The position numbers and the translations under genes are program-made. Below the pieces are notes generated by a model, which made no database searches, was not told the DNA's origin, and worked only from the letters and a program-made list of their open reading frames with translations. A stretch of DNA of 64,000 nt from Blepharisma stoltei (lineage: Eukaryota; Ciliophora; Heterotrichea; Heterotrichida; Blepharismidae): NCBI GenBank assembly GCA_914767885.1, contig CAJZBQ010000023.1:62001-126000 (forward strand), read 5' to 3'. This document shows, piece after piece, positions 51,069-61,966 of the stretch. Numbering within the stretch: the stretch's first letter is position 1; each line of letters begins with the position of its first letter.

Positions 51069-51790
51069 AGCAGAATTATATTTAGTTAAATAAACTGACC
51101 CATATATATGGACAGTTTATCCTTTCCGAATATATTTATTCAAAATATAAATTTTCAATAGCGAATTTCATCTTAGACCATGCAAAGACTTCGTTAACTT
51201 CCCCTCTCATAAGTGCAAATCTCAAAGTATTTTTTGTAAAATTCTATTAACTGTAATAAAATTTGATTTAGATCACTAGTTCAAGTAAATAATTTCTCTT
51301 TGGTTTATGGGCTCTTTTGTATAAAATATTAGTAATATCTTCCTTCATAGTTAACCAATGGCCAATCATGAAACCTTCAACACCAAACCTAGTCTTAATA
51401 ACAAGAAATATAAGAGATATTGCAGTATTTTCGTTTCTAAGCTATTAAAATGCGCTTTATAGCATTTTTATACATGTATTGTCCCTACTGCATTCAGAAT
51501 TTTTATATGGTAAAAATTTTAGACTAACAAATAGCAGAGTTAATAAAAAAATATACTGGTATAAGGATCCTTAAAATCGGCACTCATAGTCTATTCAAAA
51601 GATTTATTAAATTTGGCATAGGATAAAGCTTAATTAATATTTTATCTATTTATTTTTATATTGCTCTCATAGTATTTTTAAATCAGAAACGTCGTTTTTT
51701 TCTCTTTGAAGTTTTTTTATTCAAAACTTTATTTTTAATAGTGAAGTTTTTCCTACACTTTTAGCAATATTTTTAATAAGTGTTTGCTTA
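51069..51790. other. Intergenic, AT-rich
   Basis: About 720 bp without convincing coding frame or known repeat, ending at the left boundary of MITE copy 3. Confidence 0.5.
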
Positions 51791-52179
51791 CTCCCCCCCC
51801 CCCCCTCCGTGAGCGAACAAAAAAATTTTGTTCGCTCACGGAGGGGGGTTAATTTTTTTTTTTTAAAAACAATTTATATATAAAATTTTAAAAAAAATAT
51901 TTTTTTCGAAATTTAAAAAAATCCTAATTTGCAAAAATTGGGAAGCAAATATTAATTTAATTTGCAAAATTTATGTTTTAAAACGCAATTTGTTTAAAAT
52001 TAAACAGAATTAGCTCTAGATTTCATTATACTAATTATCACTTATATTTCAAAATTTTTTCATATAAAAAATTTTTTCTATTAAAAAAATTTTTGTTCAC
52101 TCACGGAGGGTGGGTTTTTGGTCAAAAAATGGCGATTTTTCTAATGGTTTTGTTCGCTCACGGAGGGGGGGGGGAGTTA
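51791..52179. mobile_element. Poly-C/poly-G MITE, copy 3, inverted (TSD TTA)
   Basis: 389 bp incl. one TTA (51788-51790 and 52177-52179). Same element as copies 1, 2 and 4 in the opposite orientation, and here between genes. Confidence 0.93.
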
Positions 52180-52868
52180 GTCATTTTTTTTGTGACTTTA
52201 GAGTCTGCCTTTGCACAGAGAAAGAGGTCAATGAGAGTATATCCTGCTCTTATTAGCAATGGTTTTGATAATCCAATCATCATTAATATTATATTTTTTC
52301 TCACAAAATGCTTCTTTTTACTATTTTAAGATTTAATTGATAAAAACATCACCTCACATATTCTATCGATTTTTCTAGCTTATTTAGTTTCAATATAATG
52401 AGTATATTTGGTATCTATTGCTATTTTATTTTATCTCTGCTTGATGCTGTTCGCTACTGATATAATCCTTTTAGATCCGAAGTTTTTTCAGTAAGTTTAT
52501 TCCACCCCTATCTGAAGTTTTAATTTTCACGTATTTAATTTTTACCGCAAAAATTACAGTTTTGGTTTAGTCATTCTTGACTGAAAAAACTTTATTGAAT
52601 TTTTTTCACTTGATCTCATGGGGGTTTTAGGGTTGGTGGGTTTCATGCTTGGCCAACCAAATTCAGCCATCAGAATTACATGTAATAAATCATAAATTTC
52701 CCACCATCTTCATGCATAAGCTGGAAAAAATACTAAAAAACCATTTTTATAATTTAATCCTTTTTTCAGTATTTAATTACTGCTTTCGGTGTTCCAAATT
52801 CAAATTAATTTTAAAATCTTTGCGTTTCAATAAAATCCCTTCAAAAATTTTTCTAATAAAATAACCGA
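52180..52868. other. Intergenic
   Basis: About 690 bp. Two short open frames (52190-52330, 52649-52864) are mostly Phe/Leu/Ile/Lys and do not read as proteins. No repeat recognised. Confidence 0.45.
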
Positions 52869-55322
52869 ATGGCAGGATATAGAAGCCAAAAATCGCAGTC
52901 TTGTACAAATGAAGCTTTCTCTTTTATGTCAACCTTATCTAGGTCTGAAAATTTAAACCTTGCAGTCCTGCTCTATGATTTTTTCTCTTTACTTTTTATA
53001 TTTATGAGAAAATTTGACCGAATTTGAGGATATTTTATCAAAATTTATAAATTTTATCTGAAAAAAATTGTCGGAAAACTGCCAAATGGTAAAAAGTCCA
53101 GAAAAATGGTATAGAGCCTGCAGTCCATTGCATCCAAAAAGTTTCACAGGAGTTGGAAGAAACTGAGCAAGAAGCCTCTGCTTCTGTGACCAAAAAATTT
53201 CCCTTGGCTAGCCACAGATCAACACCAGAAGTCCAAATGGAAAGAGAGGATTCTGGACGTTACTGTGAAGAGAACTCTTACAAACAGAGCGAGAGTCCAC
53301 CACCAAATCCCACTGATTCTTCAACATTCCATAGTGAATCTATCGGGTATGCAGACGATTCAGTTGAGTACAAAACATTAACAATATCGCATTCAATTAC
53401 CAAAATTGTTAGAAGGCGCTATAATCGCATTTTTAAGCTTTTAGCGTATCCTTTATTTGAGAAAAATCAGGTCCAGTTGCTATCTCCTACATATTGGCAA
53501 ACAAAGTCTTAATAATTTTTTTTTAAAAAATCTCATTTAGTTATGGTTACTAGGCTTAGCACTTTAAAAAACATTTAATTTTTTGACTAAAAAATATATA
53601 TAATTTCATTTAAGTAAGAAGGTTTTAAGAAAAAATTCTGTTATTTTAATCAGAAGAGTAAGAATAAAGTCTCTCCAATCTCATGTCCATAAAAGTTTCA
53701 AACAAATCAAGCTAACTCCTGCAGAGAAAAAAAATATTTTGTTGGAGTCAGCCAAACGGCTCGTTTTAACAGTAAAAGTCAACTATGACCAAATTTCCTT
53801 ATGAAGGTGGTACTTCCAAACTATAAAATCCAATGTCAATGTCCCAAAATATAATATTTTACCACATTCAAGGCTGAAATCAGGTATCGGGATTTTAGAC
53901 CACGTTTTCCGGTGTGGAACAATCCGTTATCACGGAAATTTAAAACAAATTTTAGCAAGATGGAAAGAAAGTACTGATGGATTTTTTGAAAAAATTGAGC
54001 AAATTCAGAAGAATCAAACTACAGTGAAGTGGCTAAAAAGGCTTAGCTTTGCTAGCGTGCATTTCTTCCATGCAAATGAGTATTTAAGCATGTCTGACGG
54101 GTTTTCCAGATGGAAACAATGTGTTCTTGAGGCAGAAATTGGCGAAACTCAAAAGAAGTATGAGGGATATGTGGGCTCAGCGCAGAACATAGCCCTTACT
54201 GAATTAGCAAAGCTCTTTTCAGCCAAAAAAATAAATTACTTTAATGAGCTAAAAATGAGATCTTTTAGGCTGACAATTATGAGATGCAAAATTCAACACT
54301 TGCTCCATTTGCTTAAAAAAAGCTTAAGGAACTGGCTGATTAGGCTGCAAAAGCCTAAAGCTTCAGAAGCTCCAAATGGAAAATCTCATTTATTCTATGT
54401 TAAATTAAATTAAGTGTTATTTCAAAAAAACAGTTTTATTTAGCCCACAAAATCTTCATTAAATCAGTCCACTATACTTAATTTAGCTCATATTGTAAAA
54501 TACAATATAAAAACTGCCTTTTTCAGATGGAAAACTCTACCCCAAGACCAAACTCTTCAAAATTCAGAAAGACTGAGATTTAGAAAAACCATCCTAAGAA
54601 ACTTAAATTTTATTATAAACAGAGACTTAGCAAGAGCTTTTGAGACTTGGAAAAATCCTGACTACATTGAAGAAGTCGAAGAAGTAGAAACAGTCACCAA
54701 AAATATCGTCACAAGGGTCGACCAAATTGTGTCTGTCAGAATCTTCGTCCCAAAGCAAAAAATTTTCACATCATTGGAATATAGAGAAGAGCACCCTGCA
54801 GAGCCAGTCAAAAAATCCCATCGCATTATAAAAGCAGCCCTCAGAAATCTCGACCATATTCTTATGATCTGTGTCCTACAAGCCTGGACTAAATGGAATC
54901 AACCAATTCCTCCTTCTCCAGCCAATAAGCATAGAGAAAAGAAATTTATTTCTTATCAAGTCTCTTCTAAGCCGATTTGCAGAATCGAAACTTCTGGCTT
55001 CATTGAAAAATCTTCCTTTATATGCTCAGGAGAAAGTTTTTATAACTCTACCCTTGATACCTCAAGCTTTATCAGAAATATTTCCCCAGAAGATATCCCT
55101 GACGGCTTCCCTGAAATAGTTTCTTATCTTTATGATACCAAAATTAAAAAATCGTCACTTACAAGGACTGCTCTGTTTGAGTGGCAAAATAAGGCCCAAA
55201 ATAAAAATCTCAAGAAGAAAAACCTTCAAGTTTTGGTTAAAAATATTAAAAGTTTCCTAGTGAAACATGAAAAAAGTGGGTTTGAGAAGTGGCAAAATGT
55301 GGCAAAGAGTACTGCTAATTAA
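52869..55322 (+). CDS. SFI1-like centrin-binding repeat protein, interrupted
   Basis: 698 aa after removing 52956-53113, 53483-53612 and 54393-54461. Repeats of the SFI1 type, a short helix with aromatic and Leu anchors ending in W, recur: LARWKESTDGF, DGFSRWKQCV, LRNWLIRLQK, AFFRWKTLP, LARAFETWKN, LQAWTKWNQ, ALFEWQNKA and GFEKWQNVA. In SFI1 each repeat binds one centrin and the protein forms long elastic fibres at basal bodies; ciliates have many SFI1-like proteins in contractile cortex fibres. The N-terminal 130 residues are charged and disordered. Two Trp are TGA. Repeat identity is by eye. Confidence 0.7.
52956..53113. other. 158-bp eliminated segment
   Basis: In the SFI1-like gene, between TA 52954-52955 and 53112-53113 (gives SENLEPAVHCIQKV). 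An 8-bp repeat TGCAGTCC lies near both edges and would give SENLNLAVHCIQKV instead; both keep frame. Confidence 0.65.
53483..53612. other. 130-bp eliminated segment
   Basis: AT-rich, between TA 53481-53482 and 53611-53612; removal clears stops, corrects frame by one and gives QVQLLSKKVLRKNSV. Another TA or two nearby would also fit frame. Confidence 0.55.
54393..54461. other. 69-bp eliminated segment
   Basis: AT-rich with TAA and TAG, between TA 54391-54392 and 54460-54461; gives NGKSHLNQSTILNLAHIV. Confidence 0.7.
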
Positions 55323-55429
55323 TGAATTAGTTATCTTAATTAATAATTAATGAAGAATTGTAAATAATTGAGTGTTTATTAAGCTGGCAAGAAATTAATA
55401 AATAATGTTTATAGTAATTATACAGTAGT

Positions 55430-57632
55430 TTAAGCTTTATTGCATAAGCAATACATTTGGTCTTTTTTATTAAGTTTGTTTTCAATGACACATTTGCTTT
55501 CATAAGCGTCAATTCTGTTGACGTTCATAATTTTCATATATTTCATGTCTTTAATTTTGATTGGAATTGACTTGAATATATCATTTCCTTCCGCATTAAT
55601 CGCTATTTTTGATAATCTCACATCTGTCCTAAACACTGCATATTTGCTTTCATTAGTCGTAAACGTGATTTTAAAATACACATCATTATTTTTATCCACA
55701 ATCCCTCCTTTGACTATACTACCAAGACTTAAATATTTGCATCCACAAGCATCTGTTGGTCTATTGCATTTATTAATCATATTAATTTTCAGTAAAACTT
55801 CATTGGCAATCATTAAAATTAATGGATCATTTAAATGCTTCTCATCTATATTTTTAACTGGTAAACAAGAACACCATTCTAATGGAATTCCGATATCTGC
55901 ACAAGTTCGATTGGCTGATATACAGTCTTTAAATAAATTGTAAGATCTGTATCTTCTAGATGTATTTTTTGAATTATCAATAAAAATTGTTTGGTTTGGG
56001 TGCCCAAGACTGAGAAGAGTGTTATAAAAATCAAAATTGCTGATAAGCCGTTTTGTGTTGTGGGATAAGATTTGGAGGCTGTTTGGAATTTTTTCAAGAA
56101 ATGAATTAGAGGCTATAAGGAAAGTTAAAGGAATTCTATGCTCGTTAGCTCCAGCTGTTGTTTGGAACCACCCTCCTTCTCTTAGCCCATGGTCTCCTTT
56201 GATAAAAAGCACTAAATCTTCATTTCTGCTTGTAATGTCGGTTAAAAAATCAGCTAAATCTAAATCAAGGGTGGAAATTACCGTGCCTGTAGACTCATGA
56301 TTGGTATTAATATGCGCATAAGAAAACCTTGAAACATTTTTATAAGCCTCAGAAAACTGCAAAATTTGGTCCATTATTATTTTATGGGCATTTTTATTTC
56401 CAATGCATCTTTGAGATTTCAAGTCTTGATCGTACCCATAAAATCTTTTTGCAGCACAAAAAACACTGCCCATTATATGGTCAATTTTAGGTGCTCTGCC
56501 TAAAAATGCAGAAAAACTGTCAACGCAGCCATCAGATCCAAAAAATGAAACAAAGCCTTTCTCATGCAATTTTTTCCATATTGAATTCTCTGTATGATAA
56601 TCTTCTCTATAAGGTCTGTATATAGCTTCGTATTTAATATCTCCAAATAAAGCAGGCATAATAAAAAAATGAGAATTTCTTCCCATAACATTGTTAAGTT
56701 TAAAGTCAAAAAAAGAGTAATTTGATGACAAATTTTTTAAAAAATTCAGTGAAATAGGGAGTTTTCTGAAAAATTGTCTTCTGCTTAATGAATCAACTAC
56801 CAGCATTACAATATTTAAAGGCTTTTCTCCTTTAAAGTAGTTTTCAGCCCTTTTTAGTGCTAGGTCTTTTGGCCGTAATTTATAGACAAAGTGTTCAAAA
56901 TTGTCTGATTTTGATTTATCACAAGTTCCGAAAGCGTATTCTTGGCTAGTTAGAGCTACAGGATTTTCATAGGGTAAAAGGGGCTTAAGAAAAGGCATGG
57001 AGCCTATTTCTTCAAAAGCTGGGCCTAAGACGTATCATCCTGAGCAATTCATATAGAGTTTATTTTCTGCAAAATCAATATTAATCATACCAGGCTCTGA
57101 ATGATATAGGCTTTCGCACCTTGGATAGGTTTTTGAGGGAAATCATCTCTCTGCTTCAGAAAAAGTATAGCCAAAGCTATCAGGTTTGCAGGCAATATTT
57201 AAGGGGAAAATTGTGTCTTCATCATCATAATAGTTTAAATCTGATGAGATTTCTGTTAGAATTAATTAATTCCTAAAAAAAGTCTTTTGTGTAAATTTTT
57301 TTTGCTGGGAATTTTCCATTAAAAAAAATATTATGCTTTGCTTAAATTCAAAACAGCGCCTTGTGTAAAGTATACTCTATATATAAAAATTGCGATATAA
57401 AATTTAAAAAATTATTAAGGTATAAAACGAAATGAGCCAGAATTTCTTCTTTCAATTTAGAGAAATTTGGGTATTTAATAACATTTGCGAGTTTATTATT
57501 TCCTCAATTTGGAAGGTCTCAAATAGCAATTTCTTTAGAAACTGAACTTTGATTTATTGAAAAATAGAAAATTGCGAAAAGTAGTATTCACGCTATTAAT
57601 GTAAGGGCAAACCAAATTCTGATTAATTTCAT
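55430..57632 (-). CDS. Type II membrane sulfatase-like (DUF229) protein, interrupted
   Basis: 678 aa after removing 57259-57424. A short cytoplasmic start and a signal anchor (WFALTLIAWILLFAIFYF) are followed by a luminal domain of the DUF229/alkaline-phosphatase-like superfamily: NIVMLVVDSLSRRQFFRKLP at the metal/nucleophile site, FGSDGC, and FIKGDHGLREGGW (the DHG metal motif). The nucleophile position reads Asp-Ser-Leu-Ser-Arg; sulfatases have a Cys or Ser in CxPxR, so activity type is unclear. A Cys-rich C-terminal part (CNRPTDACGCKYLS) may be a small disulphide domain. Several Trp are TGA (LIAWILL, AIWDLPNWGNN, AERWFPS, CSGWYVLG). Probably a Golgi or surface enzyme acting on phospho- or sulfo-glycans. 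Confidence 0.85.
57259..57424. other. 166-bp eliminated segment
   Basis: AT-rich with stops, between TA 57257-57258 and 57423-57424; removal joins the anchor exon to the luminal domain (LAHFVLTEISSDLNYY) and corrects frame by one. Confidence 0.7.
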
Positions 57633-57824
57633 TATATTTCTGAGGCGGCAATTAAAATGGTTATATTTGTGACCACAAATGCCAGGTTCATAGCATTTCT
57701 TCTCTAAAATATGTTTCAAGAAAGAACGAAATCTAGAGTAAAACGTCAAATTTGGATGAATAAAAAAGAGGAAAAATATAATAAAAAATTAGCAAGAGTT
57801 CATCCCAGGAATTATTTTTGATAA
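57633..57824. promoter_or_regulatory. 5' region of the sulfatase-like gene
   Basis: 192-bp spacer upstream of the start at 57632, ending at MITE copy 4. No motif recognised. Confidence 0.35.
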
Positions 57825-58223
57825 CTCTCCCCCCCCCCCCCCTCCGTGAGCGAACAAAACCATTAGAAAAATCGCCATTTTTTGACCAAAAACCCACCCT
57901 CTGTGAGTGAACAAAAATTTTTTTAATAGAAAAAATTTTAATGGAAAAAAATTTTGATATATAAGTGATAATTAGTATAATGAAATCTAGAGCTAATTCT
58001 GTTTAATTTTTAAACAAATTGCGTTTTAAAACATAAAATTTTGCAAATTAAATTAATATTTGCTTCCCAATTTTTGCAAATTAGGATTTTTTTAAATTTC
58101 GAAAAAAATATTTTTTATATAAAATTTATATATAAATTTTTTTTAAAAAAAAAAAAATTAACCCCCCTCCGTGAGCGAACAAAATTTTTTTTGTTCGCTC
58201 ACGGAGGGGGGGGGGGGGAGTAA
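57825..58223. mobile_element. Poly-C/poly-G MITE, copy 4 (TSD TAA)
   Basis: 399 bp incl. one TAA (57822-57824 and 58221-58223). Nearly identical to copies 1-3; G/C runs at the ends differ in length. Lies between genes. Confidence 0.93.
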
Positions 58224-58304
58224 GCATTATTCCTTCCTTATTTCCAGGAACCAAAAAATTTGATTCTGATATTAAATAATTAAAAATGAATAGAAAAATA
58301 ATAA

Positions 58305-58436
58305 CTCCCTTTTTAAATTAATTCAAAAAATATTCAATTTTATTTTTTTTAATTTTAAAAAATTTTAATTTTAAAGAAAAATTAACCCCTTTAAATTGGA
58401 ACGGGATTTTTTGTTTCTATTTAAAGAGGGGAGTAA
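58305..58436. mobile_element. Small TNA element, AATTTAAA family (TSD TAA)
   Basis: 132 bp between TAA 58302-58304 and 58434-58436. Ends CTCCCTTTTTAAATT and ATTTAAAGAGGGGAG are inverted; related to 35093-35230 (both have CCCCTTTAAATTGGA-type inner arms). Confidence 0.75.
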
Positions 58437-58596
58437 GACAGTTGTATAAGGATCTGATTAATTATATTGGAATTTTCGCAATTTTATAGGATATCTTCCC
58501 ATCAGATTTTAAAATTTATTTGACTTACTTAAAATTTGCTCATTCCAACAATTGCCATTTATATAATGACTAATTGCTAGTATTCTTACTTGCTTA

Positions 58597-58866
58597 CTCC
58601 CCCTCAGTGAGCGAAACAAAACTTTTCTGAAAAAAATTTTTATATATAAGTGATAATTAGTATAATGAATTCTCTAACTAATTCTGTTTAATTTTGAACA
58701 AATTTCGTTTTAAAACATAAATTATACAAATTAAATAATACTTGCTTTCCAATTTTTGCGAATTTCGTAAAAAAAAAAAATAACTATAAAATTTACCTTA
58801 AAAAACAAAATTAACTCCTTCCATGAGCGGTCAAATTTTTTGTTTGCCCGTAGAGGGGGGAGCTAG
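58597..58866. mobile_element. Diverged relic of the poly-C/poly-G MITE
   Basis: Left CTCCCCCTCAGTGAGCG after TTA (58594-58596); right TAGAGGGGGGAG before CTA, so the target duplication has decayed. The interior keeps GTGATAATTAGTATAATGAA and CTAATTCTGTTTAATTTT of the family. Confidence 0.8.
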
Positions 58867-58949
58867 CATTTATATGGAAAATAATTAAAATTAATAGATA
58901 AATAAGACATTGGGCGCAGGTCAAATGATAGTACCTTTTTATAATGTGC

Positions 58950-59086
58950 ATTTCACCGAAGTACTTTTGGTCGAAAATTGGTTTTAAACTTTTTGATAGT
59001 GAGACATTTGACTGAAAAAAAACCGTTGAATTTTGATCAAATGTCACACTATTTAAAATTTTCGACCAAATGCATTTAGATGAAAT
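58950..59086. repeat. Imperfect inverted repeat
   Basis: Arms about 58950-59012 and 59037-59086, sharing TTTGGTCGAAAATT and GACATTTGA. Could be an old hairpin element; no clear TA or TNA duplication. Confidence 0.6.
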
Positions 59087-59307
59087 TTACACTGTCAAAA
59101 ATTTACTGTAATTTGACAAGGAGCCAAGACATTAAACAATGCCAGAATTATATCAAAATTTAATAAATCTTTGAATTTAAAAATCTTGGGATCATAAATT
59201 GCATATGAATAATAATTAGTCTTTTAAAACGGGTTATTAATATTCTTTCTCAGATTACACAAGATTTATTCGAGTTTTGGAATTTCTATTGTTAATTTAT
59301 TACAAAA

Positions 59308-61429
59308 ATGAACCCAGGTGATACATTTTCACTAACTCAAGTAAGACTTCGAGCAAATAGACTACTAAAATCCAACTTAAAAAGCTCCGAGTCTGAATCA
59401 AAACTTTTCAAATTAGTATCCATACCAAAAGCCGATTTAACTTCATCAGTTAAAAATTTAGGCACACGAAGGACATCCCAACCTACTTTCCGAAGTATAA
59501 GCACTGCTAATTCTCAACGACAGCGAAGCTCTGTAAGCACAGCCAGAGAAAAGCTCAGCACAATCAAATCTCAGGTCCAAATCAAGCTTGATGACTTATA
59601 TTCTCAGCCAAGTCAGTTATACCCTCTTTGATTCGTCAATAATTATAAATTTCTTTATAATAAAAAACTAATCCTTTATTTTCCTCTCCAAATCTTAAAA
59701 TTCCCACAAATTCATTATAAAAAGTCATAATAGACGCTATTAAAAAACTCGAAAAGAGTGGAAATATAAAAGACCAATTCCGCAGTTTAGAAAAAATTTT
59801 GAACATAAAAAAGCAAAATTATAACACTTTGCGATATGAGAGAAGAAATAAAGACAGTTACCTACGATACCTCATACAAAAAGACCATCAAATCATAAAA
59901 TTAGACGAAATTAAAGAAATAAATTTCGACGAAAAAATCAATGAATTGGAAAATAATATATATGAGATTAAAGAAAAAATATACCAAGAAAACCTTTATT
60001 CTGGGATTCTTTTACATATGAATTCTACTAGACAGAGGTCTCTGTGCTCTCTTTCTAGACCAATTTCTGATTTAAGGAAAGAAATATCGCAAATTTCGAT
60101 ACAAATTAAAGATTATTTGAGAGAAACAGCGAAGTCGAATCAGTCTTTTAAAGACACAGAAAAACAAATGGACGATCTGAATGAGAAAACGGAGAAAATT
60201 AAAGAGAAAAAGGAAGAAATGAAAAAAGAAGATCTCGCGAGGTTTGAAGAAAGGGTTATGGCTAATGAATTTATACAGAAACAGAAAGAACAAAGGCAAA
60301 TTTTGAATAAAATAAGTGAAAACGAAAAAGAGGTGGAAGAATTAGAAAATGCATTGGCAATGGTGGATGATATTGAAGAGATCAATAAAGAAATTCAGGC
60401 TTGCAAAACTTATATCTTAACTTAAACTAAAAGAAATCTAGATACATAGCGTCCTTCTTAACGTCGACTACGGGGTGGCCGCGCCAGGGCTGCCTCCATT
60501 TTTATACGTATAGGGCCCACAGGCTTTGACTGGACTGCCTCGATTAACCAGGACACTCTTGAAAATGGTGTTGCCGACTCCGACAGCTTAAGAGTGAGTG
60601 ACTTTTGTCTTCCTTTCGCTATGTAGCGAATAAAGGCTCTTTTGTTGCCGCATAAAGGAAGTGTGAAAACCACAGACCTTTCACATTCTATAGGGACAGG
60701 CTAAAGAGCAGCAGATTTGGTGCTATACGAATTTCATCATTTTATGATGCAAAACTTATATCAAGCGTCAAGAAGCAATTTTTAGTCAGCTAAAAAGAGA
60801 AACTAATGTAAGGTCGCTTGACTCAGTTGTATCAAATTTTAATTATTTAAAAGAAACAGAAAAAGTGCTAAATCTGCCTCCGAGAATTAGTGAACCATTG
60901 GAAAATTTAATTTTTAGGAAAATTGCAAGGCAAAAATTTTTATTATATAATATTTTCTTATAATTAATGATTATTGCCACTAATTCTATTAAATCTTTTT
61001 TAGCTTGATTTTAAAAAATAATTTTTTAAAAAAATTTCGGATATACAATTCATATATTTCAAGAAGGAAGTAAGAAATACCCAGCTTCACTTAGAGCATG
61101 TAATCGGAAACGCAAGCAAAGAGGTAGAAAATCTTCAAGAAATTTACAACGGTATCAGCTTAATCAACTCTACAGACGAAGACGTCCCGGCTTCCAAAAT
61201 TGAACAAATCGAGAACAGCCTTATGGAAAAAAACCAACATTTGCAATGATTGCAAGAAAAAGAGTACAAGCAAAAAAAAGAAATTGCGGAATTAAGCAGC
61301 ATCGTAGCAAGATTAATGTTCCAAGTGCAAGATTCGACTGATTTTAAAGAGGTGGACTCACACAACATAGCCCAGGTTTTAGCTTCATTTGAAGAAAAGA
61401 TTGTAAATCTTAAGTCAAAAAGTAAATAA
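59308..61429 (+). CDS. Long coiled-coil protein, interrupted three times
   Basis: 500 aa after removing 59620-59729, the retroposon unit at 60417-60762 and 60910-61072. Residues 1-105 are basic and Ser-rich (SLTQVRLRANRLLKSNLKSS). The rest is nearly all coiled coil (ELENNIYEIKEKIYQENLYSG, LNEKTEKIKEKKEEMKKEDLARFEER, NEKEVEELENALAMVDDIEEIN, ELSSIVARLMFQVQDS), a pattern common in ciliary rod or docking proteins. One Trp is TGA (NQHLQWLQEKEY). No family named. All three joins keep frame and coiled-coil register. Confidence 0.75.
59620..59729. other. 110-bp eliminated segment
   Basis: Between TA 59618-59619 and 59728-59729; AT-rich with stops. Gives QPSQLIDAIKKLEKSGN. Confidence 0.7.
60417..60762 (-). 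mobile_element. SINE-like retroposon, 5'-truncated copy in a coiled-coil exon
   Basis: 331-bp GC-rich body (60417-60747) flanked by the perfect 15-bp repeat TGCAAAACTTATATC (60402-60416 and 60748-60762). It carries the family block GGGCCCACAGGC and the AACGTCGACTACGGGG end. Removal with one repeat gives QACKTYIKRQEAIFSQ in frame. Confidence 0.92.
60910..61072. other. 163-bp eliminated segment
   Basis: AT-rich, between TA 60908-60909 and 61071-61072; the right end GAAGGAAG-TAA looks like the TNA class, but the left does not show CTC. Gives PLENLRNTQLHLEHV. Confidence 0.65.
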
Positions 61430-61484
61430 TTATAAATATTTTCAGTTAAATAGAGAATTTAATATAAAATCATTATTTATGACA

Positions 61485-61895
61485 TTACCCAAATTTCTTA
61501 GCTGCTTCAGCTCGGCCTCTAAGCATCATTGATAAGGCTTTTATAGCATCCAATTTTGACATATTTTCAATAGGTCTATCTTGAGAAATCGGCCGTAAAT
61601 CGAAATTCTGTAGGGTTTTGTTTTGAATTGCGGGCATTTTGTATTCACTTTCTCTCATTTGAGATTTGGTTTCTCTGTTTCTTGATGGGCTGGTAGAGGC
61701 TGGCTTTTCAAAATTAACTGTTTTTACATAGTTTTCGTCCCTTATAACCCGCTTGGAAGCCCATTTTCTTTTAGGTTTTTCTTCTTCTCTTTCAATTTCC
61801 ATCTGAATTACTCTTTTTTCTAAGTCTTCTTTGGCGTGCTGCATTTCGATAAGATTTCTATTGGTTCTTCCGCCTTCTTTTAATATGCTTGCCAT
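61485..61895 (-). CDS. Small basic protein with N-terminal helix
   Basis: 136 aa, not recognised. N-terminal helix (NLIEMQHAKEDLEKRVIQMEIEREEEKPKRKW), basic Ser-rich middle (STSPSRNRETKSQMRES), helical end (KLDAIKALSMMLRGRAEAAKKFG). It follows the kinesin stop by 71 bp on the same strand; it has its own ATG, so I keep it separate, though a run-on of the kinesin gene cannot be excluded. Confidence 0.6.
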   Translation of the reverse strand: MASILKEGGRTNRNLIEMQHAKEDLEKRVIQMEIEREEEKPKRKWASKRVIRDENYVKTVNFEKPASTSPSRNRETKSQMRESEYKMPAIQNKTLQNFDLRPISQDRPIENMSKLDAIKALSMMLRGRAEAAKKFG

Positions 61896-61966
61896 AATTC
61901 ATTTATAATTATTTCTGCTGAGCCTTTATATTAGATTTTTAGGTAATATTAATAAATATATATGAT

